A DNA stretch of 64,000 bases from Asticcacaulis sp. AND118 (lineage in GTDB: Bacteria; Pseudomonadota; Alphaproteobacteria; Caulobacterales; Caulobacteraceae): NCBI RefSeq assembly GCF_020535245.1, contig NZ_CP084910.1, positions 1,526,501 through 1,590,500 of the forward strand. Reading direction: 5' to 3'. Both the position numbers and the translations under genes were made by a program. Within the stretch, counting starts at the first letter, position 1, and every line of letters begins with the position of its first letter. The notes under the pieces were generated by a model. It did no database searches, was not told the origin of the DNA, and saw only the letters and a list, made by a program, of their open reading frames with translations. Of the stretch, positions 18,032 through 27,800 are shown one piece after another.

Positions 18032-18060
18032 CTTGAATATGGGTGGGCAAGTCCCACATT
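18032..18060 (+). promoter_or_regulatory. Sigma-32 (heat-shock) promoter of lon
   Basis: CTTGAA, a 15-nt spacer, then CCCACATT closely matches the RpoH consensus CTTGAA / CCCCATNT. Transcription would start near 18068, giving a leader of about 148 nt. lon is a classical heat-shock gene, so motif and gene agree. Confidence 0.75.
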
Positions 18061-18215
18061 CATCCTAGGTTCGGCCGAGGAATCGTCTAAGGTGAATGGT
18101 GAACCTTTGCGCAGGATTTGCGCGTATAAATCAGGACAACGTGGCCCTCATAACCGGCAGGGGTGGTCGTTGGACGCCCTTCGCGCGGCGCGCTGTCCGG
18201 CTCAGGAGTTGAGTA

Positions 18216-20609
18216 ATGTTTGATGTTCTGACCATACCCGTATTGCCTTTGAGGGATATCGTGGTGTTCCCGCACATGGTCGTGCCGCTCTTCGTCGGAC
18301 GCGAAAAGTCCGTGCAGGCGCTCGACGAGGTGATGAAGGGCGACAAGCAGATTCTGCTGGCCACCCAGAAGAATTCCGGCGACGACGATCCCGAAGCCGA
18401 CGCCATTTACGACATCGGCGTGCTGGCCAATGTGCTGCAACTGCTGAAACTGCCGGACGGCACGGTGAAGGTGCTGGTCGAGGGTAAGTCGCGCGCCAAG
18501 ATCAAGCGTTTCACCGAACGCGGCGAGTTTTACGAGGCCGAGGCCTTTCCGCTGGAGCCCGCCGTGACGCCGGGCCCGGACCTCGAAGCGCTGGTGCGCG
18601 CCGTCACCGATCAGTTTGAAAACTACATCAAGCTCAACAAGAAGATTCCGCCGGAAGCCCTTCAGGCGCTTGCCGAAGTGGCCGAGGCCGACGTGCTGGC
18701 CGACTCGATCGCCGCGCATCTGGTCATCAAGATCGGCGAAAAGCAGCAGCTTTTGGAGCAACTCTCGGTCGCCAAGCGTCTGGAGCAGATCTACGCCCTG
18801 ATGGAGGGCGAGATCAGTGTCCTGCAGGTCGAGAAGAAGATCCGTTCGCGCGTCAAGCGTCAGATGGAGAAGACCCAACGCGAATATTATCTGAACGAGC
18901 AGATGAAGGCCATTCAGCGCGAACTGGGCGAGCAGGACGACGCCAAGGACGAGATCCTCGAACTCGAAAAGAAGATCAAGGCGACCAAGCTCAGCAAGGA
19001 AGCCCGCGCCAAGGCGACGTCCGAACTGAACAAGCTGCGCCACATGTCGCCCATGTCGGCGGAATCGACCGTCGTGCGCAACTATCTCGACTGGCTGCTG
19101 GCCATCCCCTGGGGCGCGACCAAGCCCAAGCCGATCGACCTGAGCAAGGCCGAAGACACGCTCGATTCCGACCACTACGGTCTGGAAAAGGTCAAGGAGC
19201 GCATCCTTGAACATCTGGCCGTGCAGGCACGCATGGGTACGCTGAAAGGGCCGATCCTCTGCCTTGTCGGACCGCCGGGCGTTGGCAAGACGTCGCTGGG
19301 CAAGTCGATCGCCAAGGCGACGGGCCGCGAATTCGTGCGCATTTCGCTGGGCGGCGTGCGCGACGAGTCGGAAATCCGCGGTCATCGCCGCACCTATATC
19401 GGCTCCATGCCGGGCAAGATCATCCAGTCGATGAAGAAGGCCAAGACCACCAACGCCTTCTTCCTGCTCGATGAAATCGACAAGATGGGGGCCGACTGGC
19501 GCGGCGATCCGGCTTCGGCCCTGCTCGAAGTGCTGGACCCGGCGCAGAACTCGACCTTCAACGATCACTATCTCGAAGTCGATTACGACCTGTCGAAGAT
19601 CATGTTCGTGACGACGGCGAACTCGCTCAACATGCCTCAGCCGCTGCTCGACCGTATGGAGATCATCCGCATCCCCGGCTATACCGAGGACGAGAAGGTC
19701 GAGATCGCCAAGCGCCACATCCTGCCGTCTCTGGCCAAGGAACATGGCCTCAAGGGCGACGAATGGATCGTGCCGGAACAGGCTATCCGCGACCTGATCC
19801 GCTACTACACCCGTGAGGCGGGCGTGCGGTCGCTGGAACGCGAACTGGGCAATCTGGCGCGCAAGACCATCCGTGACCTGGCCCGCGAAAAGGTCGCTTC
19901 GATCACCGTCGATGACGAGCGTCTGGCCAAATATGCCGGCGTGCGCAAATTCCACTATGGCGAGACGGACGAAACCGATCAGGTCGGCATCGTCACCGGC
20001 CTTGCCTGGACGGAATTCGGCGGCGACATCCTCACCATCGAAGCGATCAAGATGCCCGGCAAGGGCAATATGAAGGTCACCGGCAACCTTAAGGACGTCA
20101 TGAAGGAATCCGTCTCGGCGGCCAATTCCTACGTCAAGGCGCTGGCGCCGAAATTCGGCATCCTGCCGCCGGTCTTCGACCGTACCGATGTCCATGTTCA
20201 CGTGCCAGAAGGCGCGACGCCCAAGGACGGCCCGTCGGCTGGTGTGGCCATGGTCACGGCCATGGTCTCTGTCCTGACCGGCATTCCGGTGCGCAAGGAT
20301 ATCGCCATGACCGGCGAAATCACCCTGCGCGGTCGCGTGCTGGCTATCGGCGGCCTGAAGGAGAAGCTGCTGGCGGCGCTGCGTTCCGGCGTCAAGACCG
20401 TCCTGATCCCCAAGGAAAACGAAAAGGATCTGGCCGAACTGCCCGAAAACGTGAAGGCGGGGCTGGAGATCATTCCGGTCGCCTATGTCGAGCAAGTGCT
20501 CAAGCACGCCCTGACCAAACCGCTCGAATCGATCGAGTGGGTCGAACCGGTGATTCCGCCGCCTGCGGTGCCGTCCCCGGACGATGGCGACGGCCTCACG
20601 GCCCATTGA
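18216..20609 (+). CDS. lon: ATP-dependent protease Lon
   Basis: Hexameric AAA+ protease that degrades misfolded and regulatory proteins; in Caulobacter its substrates include DnaA and CcrM. 797 residues in three parts: LAN substrate-binding domain (about 1-200) starting with [14 protein letters not shown], the ATPase with Walker [10 protein letters not shown] near 351, and the peptidase with Ser near 672 in [10 protein letters not shown] and Lys near 713 in GGLKEK. AGGAG 9 nt before the ATG. Heat-shock promoter upstream, strong terminator downstream. Confidence 0.98.
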   Translation: MFDVLTIPVLPLRDIVVFPHMVVPLFVGREKSVQALDEVMKGDKQILLATQKNSGDDDPEADAIYDIGVLANVLQLLKLPDGTVKVLVEGKSRAKIKRFTERGEFYEAEAFPLEPAVTPGPDLEALVRAVTDQFENYIKLNKKIPPEALQALAEVAEADVLADSIAAHLVIKIGEKQQLLEQLSVAKRLEQIYALMEGEISVLQVEKKIRSRVKRQMEKTQREYYLNEQMKAIQRELGEQDDAKDEILELEKKIKATKLSKEARAKATSELNKLRHMSPMSAESTVVRNYLDWLLAIPWGATKPKPIDLSKAEDTLDSDHYGLEKVKERILEHLAVQARMGTLKGPILCLVGPPGVGKTSLGKSIAKATGREFVRISLGGVRDESEIRGHRRTYIGSMPGKIIQSMKKAKTTNAFFLLDEIDKMGADWRGDPASALLEVLDPAQNSTFNDHYLEVDYDLSKIMFVTTANSLNMPQPLLDRMEIIRIPGYTEDEKVEIAKRHILPSLAKEHGLKGDEWIVPEQAIRDLIRYYTREAGVRSLERELGNLARKTIRDLAREKVASITVDDERLAKYAGVRKFHYGETDETDQVGIVTGLAWTEFGGDILTIEAIKMPGKGNMKVTGNLKDVMKESVSAANSYVKALAPKFGILPPVFDRTDVHVHVPEGATPKDGPSAGVAMVTAMVSVLTGIPVRKDIAMTGEITLRGRVLAIGGLKEKLLAALRSGVKTVLIPKENEKDLAELPENVKAGLEIIPVAYVEQVLKHALTKPLESIEWVEPVIPPPAVPSPDDGDGLTAH

Positions 20610-20628
20610 GCGGCAAGGAATAGCGCTA

Positions 20629-20702
20629 TTTTGGCGTGCAGACGCCAAAACGGTTGAAAAACAGGAGCGAAATTTGCAGGCTAACCGCCTCAAATTTCGC
20701 TC
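20629..20702 (+). terminator. Tandem hairpins terminating lon
   Basis: First hairpin 20629-20650: TTTTGGCGT / ACGCCAAAA with loop GCAG. Second hairpin 20665-20702: a 12-bp perfect stem GAGCGAAATTTG / CAAATTTCGCTC followed by TTTTTTG. The second is a textbook rho-independent terminator; the first may assist or protect the 3' end. Confidence 0.92.
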
Positions 20703-20784
20703 TTTTTTGTCTAAGTCATTAAAAAAACTCGGTTTGCAGTGCACAAAAGTGTGATTTCGCTTTTGACGCAAGGCGGTTTTTGTA

Positions 20785-20832
20785 GTCTCTATCGGGTCCA
20801 CCCGCCGACGACTCGCTGAGTCCGATAGGGAC
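20785..20832 (+). promoter_or_regulatory. Hairpin in the hup leader
   Basis: GTCTCTATCGG pairs with CCGATAGGGAC over 11 bp (one G-U) around a 26-nt loop, ending 41 nt before the hup start codon. It could stabilise the message or control translation of this abundant protein. Confidence 0.4.
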
Positions 20833-20873
20833 CGGTTCAACAAATGCCCGTTGACGCGGGCAGGGAGAAACTT

Positions 20874-21152
20874 ATGACGACCAAAGCTGAACTCGTGGCC
20901 GCCATTGCCGAGCAGGCGGGCCTGACCAAGGAACAAGCCAAGAAGGCCGTTGACGCCTTCACCGATTCCGTTGTGGACGCTCTGAAAAAGGGCGAAGAAG
21001 TCCGCCTTGTCGGCTTCGGCACCTTCCTGGCCGTTAAGCGCGAAGCCGGCACCGCCCGCAACCCGCGCACCGGTGAAACCGTTGCGCGTCCGGCGTCGGT
21101 CACCGCGCGTTTCCGCGTCGGCGAAGGCCTGAAGACCGCCCTGAACGGCTAA
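20874..21152 (+). CDS. hup: DNA-binding protein HU
   Basis: Small histone-like protein that bends DNA and shapes the nucleoid. 92 residues from ATG 20874 (GGGAG 7 nt upstream). Family features: MTTKAELVAAIAEQ helix start, GFGTFLAVKREA, the DNA-gripping arm RNPRTGE, and the final VTARFRVGEGLK. It follows lon, the arrangement found in Caulobacter and many other proteobacteria, but has its own leader and terminator. Confidence 0.97.
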   Translation: MTTKAELVAAIAEQAGLTKEQAKKAVDAFTDSVVDALKKGEEVRLVGFGTFLAVKREAGTARNPRTGETVARPASVTARFRVGEGLKTALNG

Positions 21153-21194
21153 GGCACGGCTAAAAGTTTTAAGCCGAAACGGCTTGACTTAAAG

Positions 21195-21224
21195 ACCGGA
21201 GGTTGGCATTGACCGGCCTCCGGT
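21195..21224 (+). terminator. Terminator of hup
   Basis: Stem ACCGGAGG / CCTCCGGT with a 14-nt loop, followed by TTTTTC, 42 bp past the hup stop. Confidence 0.9.
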
Positions 21225-21252
21225 TTTTCATTGCCGGATACCCGCAATAAGG

Positions 21253-21328
21253 GGGCGATTAGCTCAGCTGGCAGAGCGGCTCGTTTACACCGAGTAGGTC
21301 GGCGGTTCGATCCCGTCATCGCCCACCA
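21253..21328 (+). tRNA. tRNA-Val (TAC)
   Basis: Full cloverleaf of 76 nt with encoded CCA: acceptor GGGCGAT / ATCGCCC, D arm GCTC/GAGC, anticodon stem GCTCG/CGAGT with loop TTTACAC (anticodon TAC), T loop TTCGATC. Lies 28 nt after the hup terminator. Confidence 0.97.
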
Positions 21329-21356
21329 TTTTTAAAATCTCCGATTTTAAAAATGG
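21326..21356 (+). terminator. Terminator of tRNA-Val
   Basis: A 14-bp perfect stem, CCATTTTTAAAATC / GATTTTAAAAATGG, starting within the CCA end of the tRNA and followed by TTTTTG. The rest of the space to 21598 has a small hairpin (21372-21386) and no gene. Confidence 0.85.
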
Positions 21357-21598
21357 TTTTTGTTGGCGCTCAGAGGCTTCGCCTCTTGGCGGCGCGCAGC
21401 CTGCGCTCCCGCTTGGTCGCTAGTCGCTTCGCTCCGTTCTTTTCCGCTCACGCTTATATTCGCAGGACGTTGTCGGCGATCAGCTTACTGCGTTTATGAA
21501 ATCGATTGAGTATGACAATCAATCGCTTTTGATTTCCGTCCGGCAACGGATCGGGGCACGATCGGCGTAGAACCGGTCAAACAGGAGCGCGGTGCCGT

Positions 21599-23614
21599 AT
21601 GAAGCGTGTGTGGCTGATCCTTTTGACACTTCTGACCCTGGGCCTGCCGCTGGCGGCGCAGGCGGCCGATCGCGCCAGGCTCGGCCATACCGAGGCGTCG
21701 CTGGCGGCGCAGTACGATCGCGTCGATGGCAAGGCGGCTTTCTGGGTCCTGTTCCAGCTCGATATCGAGAAGGGTTGGCATACCTACTGGCTCAATCCCG
21801 GCGATTCCGGTCTGGCCCCGACGCTCGACTGGACCCTGCCGGACGGTTTCACCGCCTCCGACATCGTCTGGCAGCCGCCGGAGCGGCAACCCTTCGGGCC
21901 GTTGATGAATTACGGCTACAGCGGGGCGTCCTATCATCTGGTGCGCATCACGCCGCCGGAGGGATTTCAGGGGGGCAGGGTCCCGCTGAAAGTGGCCGCA
22001 AGCTGGCTGGTCTGTGCCGACGAGTGCGTGCCGGAAGACGCCGCACTCGATCTGACCCTGCCGGTCGGTGACAATCGTCGCTCGTCCAGAGCCAGTGAGA
22101 TCGACCGCCTGCTGACCCGCGCGCGTTTGCCGGTGTTGTCGGTCGCCAATGTCGTTTACGATGACGCAGCCCTGACGCTGTCGGTGCCGTTCAGCGGTGC
22201 GGCCAGGGCGGTCTATTTCTATCCGGATACATCGGGAATCATCGAGCCCGCCGCGCCGCAGACCTTCGGGGTGAAGGACGGGACGCTTACCGTGCGCATG
22301 AAGCGCGGCATGATCGACGTGCCTGTGCAGGTGACGGGCCTGCTGGAGGTCGAGGGCGACGGCACGACCTATTATTCCGTGGGCAAGGACAGTCTTGTGC
22401 CCGCTTCGGACGCCAGACCTGCCGCGCCGCCCATGCCGGTGACGACGCTGGCCCTGACCTTGCTCGCGGCCTTTGCAGGCGGGGTAATCCTCAACGCCAT
22501 GCCCTGTGTGTTTCCGGTGTTGTCGCTGAAAGCGCTGGCCCTTTCGCGCGCCGGGGGCGAGCAGGGGCGCGTGCGGGCTGACGCCCTGGCCTATACGGCA
22601 GGTGTGGTTGTCAGTTTCCTCATCGTCGGGGCGATCCTGTTGCTGATCAAGGCCGGGGGCGCAGCGGTCGGCTGGGGCTATCAGATGCAGTCGCCGGGCT
22701 TCGTCGCCGCGCTCATCTATCTGTTGTTCGTCGTCGGGCTCAACCTGTCCGGCGTCTTCGACATCGCCCTCAATTTCGGTGGCGGGCAGTCTCTGGCTGG
22801 GCGCGTCGACTGGCTGGGCAGTTTCGCCACCGGCGCGCTGGCTACCGCCGTCGCCACCCCGTGCACCGCGCCCTTCATGGCGGGGGCCCTGGGGGCAGCC
22901 CTGACCCTGCCGGCCTTTGCGGCCTTGCTGATCTTTGTGGCCTTGGGGCTTGGGCTGGCCTTTCCCTTCCTGCTGCTGTCCTTCTTCCCGGCGCTGCTCC
23001 GGCGTATGCCGAAGCCCGGCGCGTGGATGGAGACCTTCCGGCAGGCGCTGGCCTTTCCGGTCTATCTGACCGTGGTGTGGTTGCTGTGGGTCCTGGCGCA
23101 GCAGACCGGCGCGGACGGTCTGGCGGCGGTTCTCGCCGGCCTGGTGGCCGTGGCCTTCGCCCTCTGGGCGTGGAAGCGCCTGTCGCTGAACTGGATGCGC
23201 CTGACGGCCGTGGGGCTGGCCGTCGCGGTCGCGGGCTGGTCTTTCACCGCCAGACCGCCGGTCGCCGCACCGGACGGTTCTGCCGCCTTCGACACCGCCA
23301 CCATTGACGCGGCGCGCGCGTCGGGGCGTCCCGTCTTCGTCTACGCCACGGCGGCCTGGTGCATCACCTGCAAGGTCAATGAGCGCGTGGCGCTGGAAAC
23401 CGCGGAGGTGAAAAACGCTTTCAAATCGAAAGGGATTGAAGTGGTGCGCGCCGACTGGACCAATGCCGATCCGGCCATCACCGGGTGGCTGGCGCAGTTC
23501 GGCCGCTCCGGCGTGCCCTTGTACGTGTACTACCCGGCGTCAGGCAACCCCGTCGTCCTGCCGCAGGTCCTTACCCCGCAACTGGTCATCGAAAACACAG
23601 GAGGCGTATCATGA
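21599..23614 (+). CDS. Thiol:disulfide transmembrane electron transporter, ScsB/DsbD-like
   Basis: Carries reducing power from cytoplasmic thioredoxin across the inner membrane to periplasmic thiol proteins. 671 residues in order: signal peptide (cleavage after QAA near 24); an N-terminal Ig-like domain of the DsbC/DsbD-alpha type, longer than in E. coli DsbD, as in the ScsB branch; eight membrane segments (about 275-540) with the redox pair Cys303 in AMPCVFPVLS and Cys422 in ATPCTAPFM; then a periplasmic thioredoxin domain with C588-IT-C591 in AAWCITCKV. Its stop overlaps the start of a redoxin gene (ATGA). The Caulobacter ScsB system with an envelope peroxiredoxin partner is the closest described parallel I know. 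Confidence 0.9.
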   Translation: MKRVWLILLTLLTLGLPLAAQAADRARLGHTEASLAAQYDRVDGKAAFWVLFQLDIEKGWHTYWLNPGDSGLAPTLDWTLPDGFTASDIVWQPPERQPFGPLMNYGYSGASYHLVRITPPEGFQGGRVPLKVAASWLVCADECVPEDAALDLTLPVGDNRRSSRASEIDRLLTRARLPVLSVANVVYDDAALTLSVPFSGAARAVYFYPDTSGIIEPAAPQTFGVKDGTLTVRMKRGMIDVPVQVTGLLEVEGDGTTYYSVGKDSLVPASDARPAAPPMPVTTLALTLLAAFAGGVILNAMPCVFPVLSLKALALSRAGGEQGRVRADALAYTAGVVVSFLIVGAILLLIKAGGAAVGWGYQMQSPGFVAALIYLLFVVGLNLSGVFDIALNFGGGQSLAGRVDWLGSFATGALATAVATPCTAPFMAGALGAALTLPAFAALLIFVALGLGLAFPFLLLSFFPALLRRMPKPGAWMETFRQALAFPVYLTVVWLLWVLAQQTGADGLAAVLAGLVAVAFALWAWKRLSLNWMRLTAVGLAVAVAGWSFTARPPVAAPDGSAAFDTATIDAARASGRPVFVYATAAWCITCKVNERVALETAEVKNAFKSKGIEVVRADWTNADPAITGWLAQFGRSGVPLYVYYPASGNPVVLPQVLTPQLVIENTGGVS

Positions 23615-24213
23615 AGGCGTTTATTTTGGCATTGGCCGCTTCGGCCCTGTTCGTTGTTCCGGCTATGGCCGCCAAGCCCGGCGCACCGGCCCCGGATTTC
23701 ACCGTGAAGGACGTCAATGGCAAGGACGTCAAGCTGTCGTCCTTCAGGGGCAAGACGGTCGTCATCGACTGGGCCAACTATCAGTGCCCGTTCGACAAGA
23801 TGCACTATGAAAGCGGCAATATTCCCGGCCTGCAGAACAAGTACAAGGCCAAGGATGTAGTATGGCTGACCATCCATTCGTCGGCCCCTGGCAAGCAGGG
23901 CTATCACGCGCCTGATGCGCTGAAGGCCGAGAACGCCCGCGTGAAGAACGGCGCGGCCTTCGTGCTGACCGACTATGACGGCAAGGTGGCCCGTCTTTAC
24001 GACGCCAAGACCACGCCGCAGATCTACGTCATCGATAAGGCCGGAACACTGAAGTACAACGGCGCCATCGACTCGATCCCGTCATCGAAGAGCGACACCT
24101 TGGCCAAGGCGACGCCGCTGGCGGCCAATGCCATCGACGCCGTGGTGGCCGGCAAGACGCCGACTCCCGCTGTGAGCGTGCCCTACGGCTGCTCGATCAA
24201 GTTTGCGGATTAG
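23611..24213 (+). CDS. Exported redoxin, probable ScsB partner
   Basis: Periplasmic thioredoxin-fold protein of 200 residues; residues 1-20 are a signal peptide ending AMA. AhpC/TSA-like start PGAPAPDFTVKDVNG, then DWANYQCPFDKMHYES with a candidate active cysteine at 59, and WLTIHSSAPGKQGY, marks of the peroxiredoxin-like family found beside scsB genes. It lacks the P-x3-T-x2-C site of ordinary peroxiredoxins. A second cysteine, Cys194, lies near the C-terminus (PYGCSIKF) and could form a disulfide with Cys59. GGAG precedes the ATG and the start overlaps the transporter's stop, so the pair is coupled. The stop codon lies inside a 50-bp palindrome. Confidence 0.85.
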   Translation: MKAFILALAASALFVVPAMAAKPGAPAPDFTVKDVNGKDVKLSSFRGKTVVIDWANYQCPFDKMHYESGNIPGLQNKYKAKDVVWLTIHSSAPGKQGYHAPDALKAENARVKNGAAFVLTDYDGKVARLYDAKTTPQIYVIDKAGTLKYNGAIDSIPSSKSDTLAKATPLAANAIDAVVAGKTPTPAVSVPYGCSIKFAD

Positions 24214-24254
24214 AGCGGAATGATTTCTGATGGAATCATTCCGCTCTAATCCGC
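24205..24254. repeat. REP-like 50-bp palindrome overlapping a stop codon
   Basis: A 21-bp perfect stem (24205-24225 / 24234-24254) with an 8-nt loop TCTGATGG. It includes the last two sense codons and the TAG of the redoxin gene. No T-run follows, so it is less a terminator than a REP-type element; the core AGAGCGGAATGATT resembles dispersed alphaproteobacterial palindromes I recall. Confidence 0.75.
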
Positions 24255-24311
24255 CATTGCGGCGGCGGCCAAGGTTGCGAAGCCACCGCCCGGCGAGGGC
24301 GTAAACAAAAT

Positions 24312-24351
24312 CTAGATCCTTATGTTTCCGTAAGAAAACATAAGGATCTAG
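24312..24351. repeat. Second REP-like palindrome
   Basis: A 16-bp perfect stem CTAGATCCTTATGTTT / AAACATAAGGATCTAG with an 8-nt loop CCGTAAGA. Same stem-loop layout as the palindrome 58 bp upstream but unrelated sequence, and markedly AT-rich. Confidence 0.7.
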
Positions 24352-24387
24352 GCAAATTCGCCGACGGATCAGAGCCCCCTCCACGAC

Positions 24388-24418
24388 AAAGCCGGCCTGA
24401 TTTACTCAGGCCGGCTTT
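24388..24418. terminator. Terminator between convergent redoxin and small membrane-protein genes
   Basis: A 13-bp perfect stem AAAGCCGGCCTGA / TCAGGCCGGCTTT with a 5-nt loop, followed by TTTTTT on the plus strand; the minus-strand continuation is GTCGTGG, so it mainly serves the plus strand. Confidence 0.92.
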
Positions 24419-24439
24419 TTTTTAGCTTTCAAGATGAAC

Positions 24440-24685
24440 CTACTGCGTCACCTTCTCGGCGTTGCGTTCGATATTCTCGGCGGGCGGCTGATCGCCCAGT
24501 TCATCGGCGGCCTTGTCGACGCCCTGCGGCAGGGCTTCTACCGCGTCGCCCATGCGTTCCGAACCGCTGCGGTTGTCCTGCATCATGAACACCGCCCCGA
24601 CCGCCAGTATGGCGATGATGGCGACGCCGATCAGAATGAGAATGCCGTTGGTGCCCTTACCGGGTGAAGTGGTCATGGTGGCCAT
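24440..24685 (-). CDS. Small membrane protein, 81 aa, unknown
   Basis: No named family recognised. The product has a short Thr/Gly-rich start, one membrane helix at about residues 13-34 (GILILIGVAIIAILAVG core), then a polar, acidic tail of about 45 residues probably in the periplasm. GGAG about 9 nt before the ATG supports translation. Single gene facing the redoxin gene. Function cannot be read from the sequence. Confidence 0.75.
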   Translation of the reverse strand: MATMTTSPGKGTNGILILIGVAIIAILAVGAVFMMQDNRSGSERMGDAVEALPQGVDKAADELGDQPPAENIERNAEKVTQ

Positions 24686-24782
24686 ATGCGTGCTCCTTTT
24701 CGCTTCGTGCTTTCAGGATAGGTGGGCTTGTGAAAGCGCGCAGCACGAAGACCGCCGGTCGCTCATAGGCGGAGCATAAAAA

Positions 24783-24808
24783 AAGCCGCCGGAAGAAACC
24801 GGCGGCTT
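24783..24808 (-). terminator. Terminator of the autotransporter gene
   Basis: A 10-bp perfect stem AAGCCGCCGG / CCGGCGGCTT, followed by TTTTT on the minus strand, 22 bp past the autotransporter stop. Confidence 0.92.
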
Positions 24809-24829
24809 GTCTTGAGATGATCGTTCCTG

Positions 24830-27800
24830 TCAGAACTGGAAGCGCGCGCGCAGCGACAGCGACACATTGTCGTAGGCGTCGTACTTCTCGTATTCGGCTT
24901 CGATGCCGAAGTAGCTGTATTCGTTCGAGGCCGCGACGCGGACGCCGGCGATCGGCGCGCCACCGGTGATGTCGCCGCCCTTGAGCGTGAACGGCGTGGC
25001 GGTGCCGAAGCGGGCCACCGTGTCGGCGATCTCGGCCGAGAAGTTGTTGCGGTAACCGACCCAGATTTCCGGACGGAAGAGGGCGGTCTTGCTGGCGCGG
25101 CCGATGTTCAGCAGGGCGGTGCCGCTGAAGATATGGCTGGTGCGTTCGTCGACCGACAGGTCGAAGGCCGCGCCGCCGCCGGTTTCGCTGTGGGCGTCTT
25201 CCTTCAGGCCGAAATAGTCGGCGCTGATCATCGGGGTCAGGCTGAACCAGCCCGCGTCATAAGAGTAAGAGGCCCCGACGCTGCCCGAATAGCTGACGCC
25301 CTTCCATTCGGATTCGGCGCTGGCGATGTAGGAGGGTTCGAGAATCTGGCGCTTCGATTCGAAGTTGGCGTAGCCGACGCCGCCACGCACCCAGCTCTTC
25401 AGGCCCGAACCGGTGTCCAGACGCCAGTAGACGCCGAGCGAGATGTCGGTCGAGCTGAGGTCTTCGTCCGGCGCGCCCAGCGTGCCGGTCGGGTTGGTCG
25501 CGGTGTAGGCGAGGTACAGACCCGCCGCCTGGGTCGAGGTCAGGCCGCGCTCGACGCCGCCGGCAAAGGCGAAGCCGGTCGATTCGAAGCCGGTGACTTC
25601 GCCGCGGTCGCGGTTGATCTGGAAGCCGTATTCCTGCGCCCAGTACTGGTTGACGCCGGCCTCCGGAATGATCGACTGGCTGGCCAGGGTGCGCGACAGG
25701 CCGTCATTGCTCTTCGACAGGGTCAGCAGGGTCTCGCCCGAATAGTCGGGCAGGAAGGACAGGTAGGCCTTTTCGAAGGTCTCTGCCGTGAGGGGCGAGA
25801 GCAGGGCGCTGGTGGCCCCGGTCGAGCCCTGGGCTGCAGTCAGCACGGCGTCGAAGGCCGCGAACTCGTTGGACGAGAGCGAGGTTTCGCTCTGATTGCG
25901 CAGACGCACGTCGGCATAGAGGGCGGTGTTGGTCGCGTTGGTCGACAGGGCGGCCTTATAGAGATACGGGATGTTGGCGTCGAGGCTGGCCGTGTCGAGC
26001 GTGCCCAGCGTGATGCTGGAGGCGGTCAGCAGGGTGTAGCGCGTGGCCGGCTTGACGATGGTCGACATGCCGATCTGCACCTTGGCGCCGGTTTCGAACA
26101 CGGCCGCGCCCGAAGCGACGATGGCGGCATTGGTCGGCGTCGTGACGTCGGGGATGAAGCGCAGCGTGCCGTCCTTGCGCACGTTGAGAGTCGTGGCGTT
26201 GAGCTTGGAACCGGTGTCGAGGTTGAGCGCGCCGTTGACGATGTCGATGGCCACCGTGCCCGTGCCGGTCATCTTGCCGGCTACGATGCCCTTGGTGGTG
26301 ATGCTCAGGCTGTTGGCGCCGGCGCCGAAGTCTATATTGCCCAGCACGAAGCCGCCGTCGATCCTGACCGCGTCATTGCCCGAACCGAGCTTGATGTCGC
26401 CGGAGATGAAGGGGGCGGCGATCGTATCGTCGTCCGGCTTCAGGTCGGTCTGGGTCAGGGTGACGCCCGCCGTATTGCCGCTGAGGTCGATGGCCACCGC
26501 GCGGTTTGCGCTGGTGTCCAACACGCCGTCGCCGTTTTCGTCGGTCTGGGTGAGGGAGGCGCTGATATTGCCGGTATTGTTCAGACGGACCAGGGTGTTG
26601 GAGCCGTCGAAAATGGCGACGGGCTTCGATTTGGAGCCGGTAGAGGCCGCGCTCACAACACCGGCGACATTGATTTCCGGCACCTGAGCGCCTGCGCCGA
26701 TATAGACGGCGTAGGCGGTCTCGTCCTTGTTGGAGGCGTTGGCGGCGCGCACCTGACCCGACAGGTTGAGTTTGTTCGCCACCGTGCCCGACAACAGGTT
26801 CAACGTCCGGACTTCGGCCAGATAGGCGGTCGCCGCAACATTGCCGGTGATCAGTATGCCGTTTTCGAAGGTCACCGTGCGGCCCATGCCGCCGGTTTCG
26901 ATGGCCTTGGCAATAACGCCTTCAAACACGCCGGACGAAGCGATGGAGCCGCGCACGACCAGACCGAAATTCTGGCTCTTGTAGAGGTCGGTCGCCGTGG
27001 TGGCGATATTGATGGCGTTGATGGTAATGTCTTGCGTCGCCGACCCGACCTTCAGCGCCGCTGCGCCGCCGAATTGCGACAGGCTGGACGCGCCGTCGGC
27101 GGTGTCGACAACGCCGTTGCCGTCCTCGTCATTGTTACGCTCGGCTTCCGCCTTGCTGGCGTCGGTGTCGGCGATGGTCGACTGCAGCAGGATGCCCTTG
27201 GTGACATTGCCGGAAATATTGACCAGCGGTCCGCTCTGAAGCTTGTCCTCGGCCTGCAGCTTGTCCAGCGTCGCCTTGTCGGGAACCGAGGTCAGACGGT
27301 AGCCGGTGCCGGCAATGGTGCCGTCGAGGATCAGCGCGCCGGTCAGGTTGCTGTTCAGGTTAACGGCGGTGGCGTTGAGGCCCTGCGCCGTGGTCGAGCC
27401 GCCGATGACGACATTGCCGGTTACGCCGTTTTCGAAGGAATAGCCGCGGGCATTGTCGCCCAGCACGGTGAGGGTGCTGTCCGAATTGAAATTGCCGGTC
27501 AGGGCGTTTTCGAAACGCACGCCGTAGGAGTTGTTGCCTTCGACCTGAATGGCGCTGCTGGAGGTCAGGCTGACGTCGCCGATGAAGGGCGTCGTACCGA
27601 CCGAACGGATGCCGTAGCGGCGCTCGCCCTTGGCGAAGACGCCGTCGGTGATGCCGTCCGCAGGCGAATCGGTGTCGGTAGGGGTGTAGTCGTCGGTGAC
27701 GGTGATCTTGCCCGAAACGGTCAGGCCGCTGGTGCGCCCGCCGTCGACATAGATGCCGGTGGCGTCGTCGCCCGAGGACGACATGTCGATCGAACCGACG

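Larger units (their letters stand above)
17817..18215. other. Divergent intergenic region ltaE / lon
   Basis: No gene seen in 399 bp. It contains the ltaE leader, a 19-bp perfect palindrome (17933-17951), a heat-shock-type promoter for lon (18032-18060) and a lon leader of about 150 nt. Confidence 0.6.

Noticed and set aside
18087-20936. 949-codon open frame antisense to lon
   Set aside because: Shadow of high-GC codon use in lon; no protein features, and lon is certain.
21329-21598. Genomic island scar after tRNA-Val
   Set aside because: No integrase, no repeat of the tRNA 3' end, and the next genes are ordinary envelope genes.
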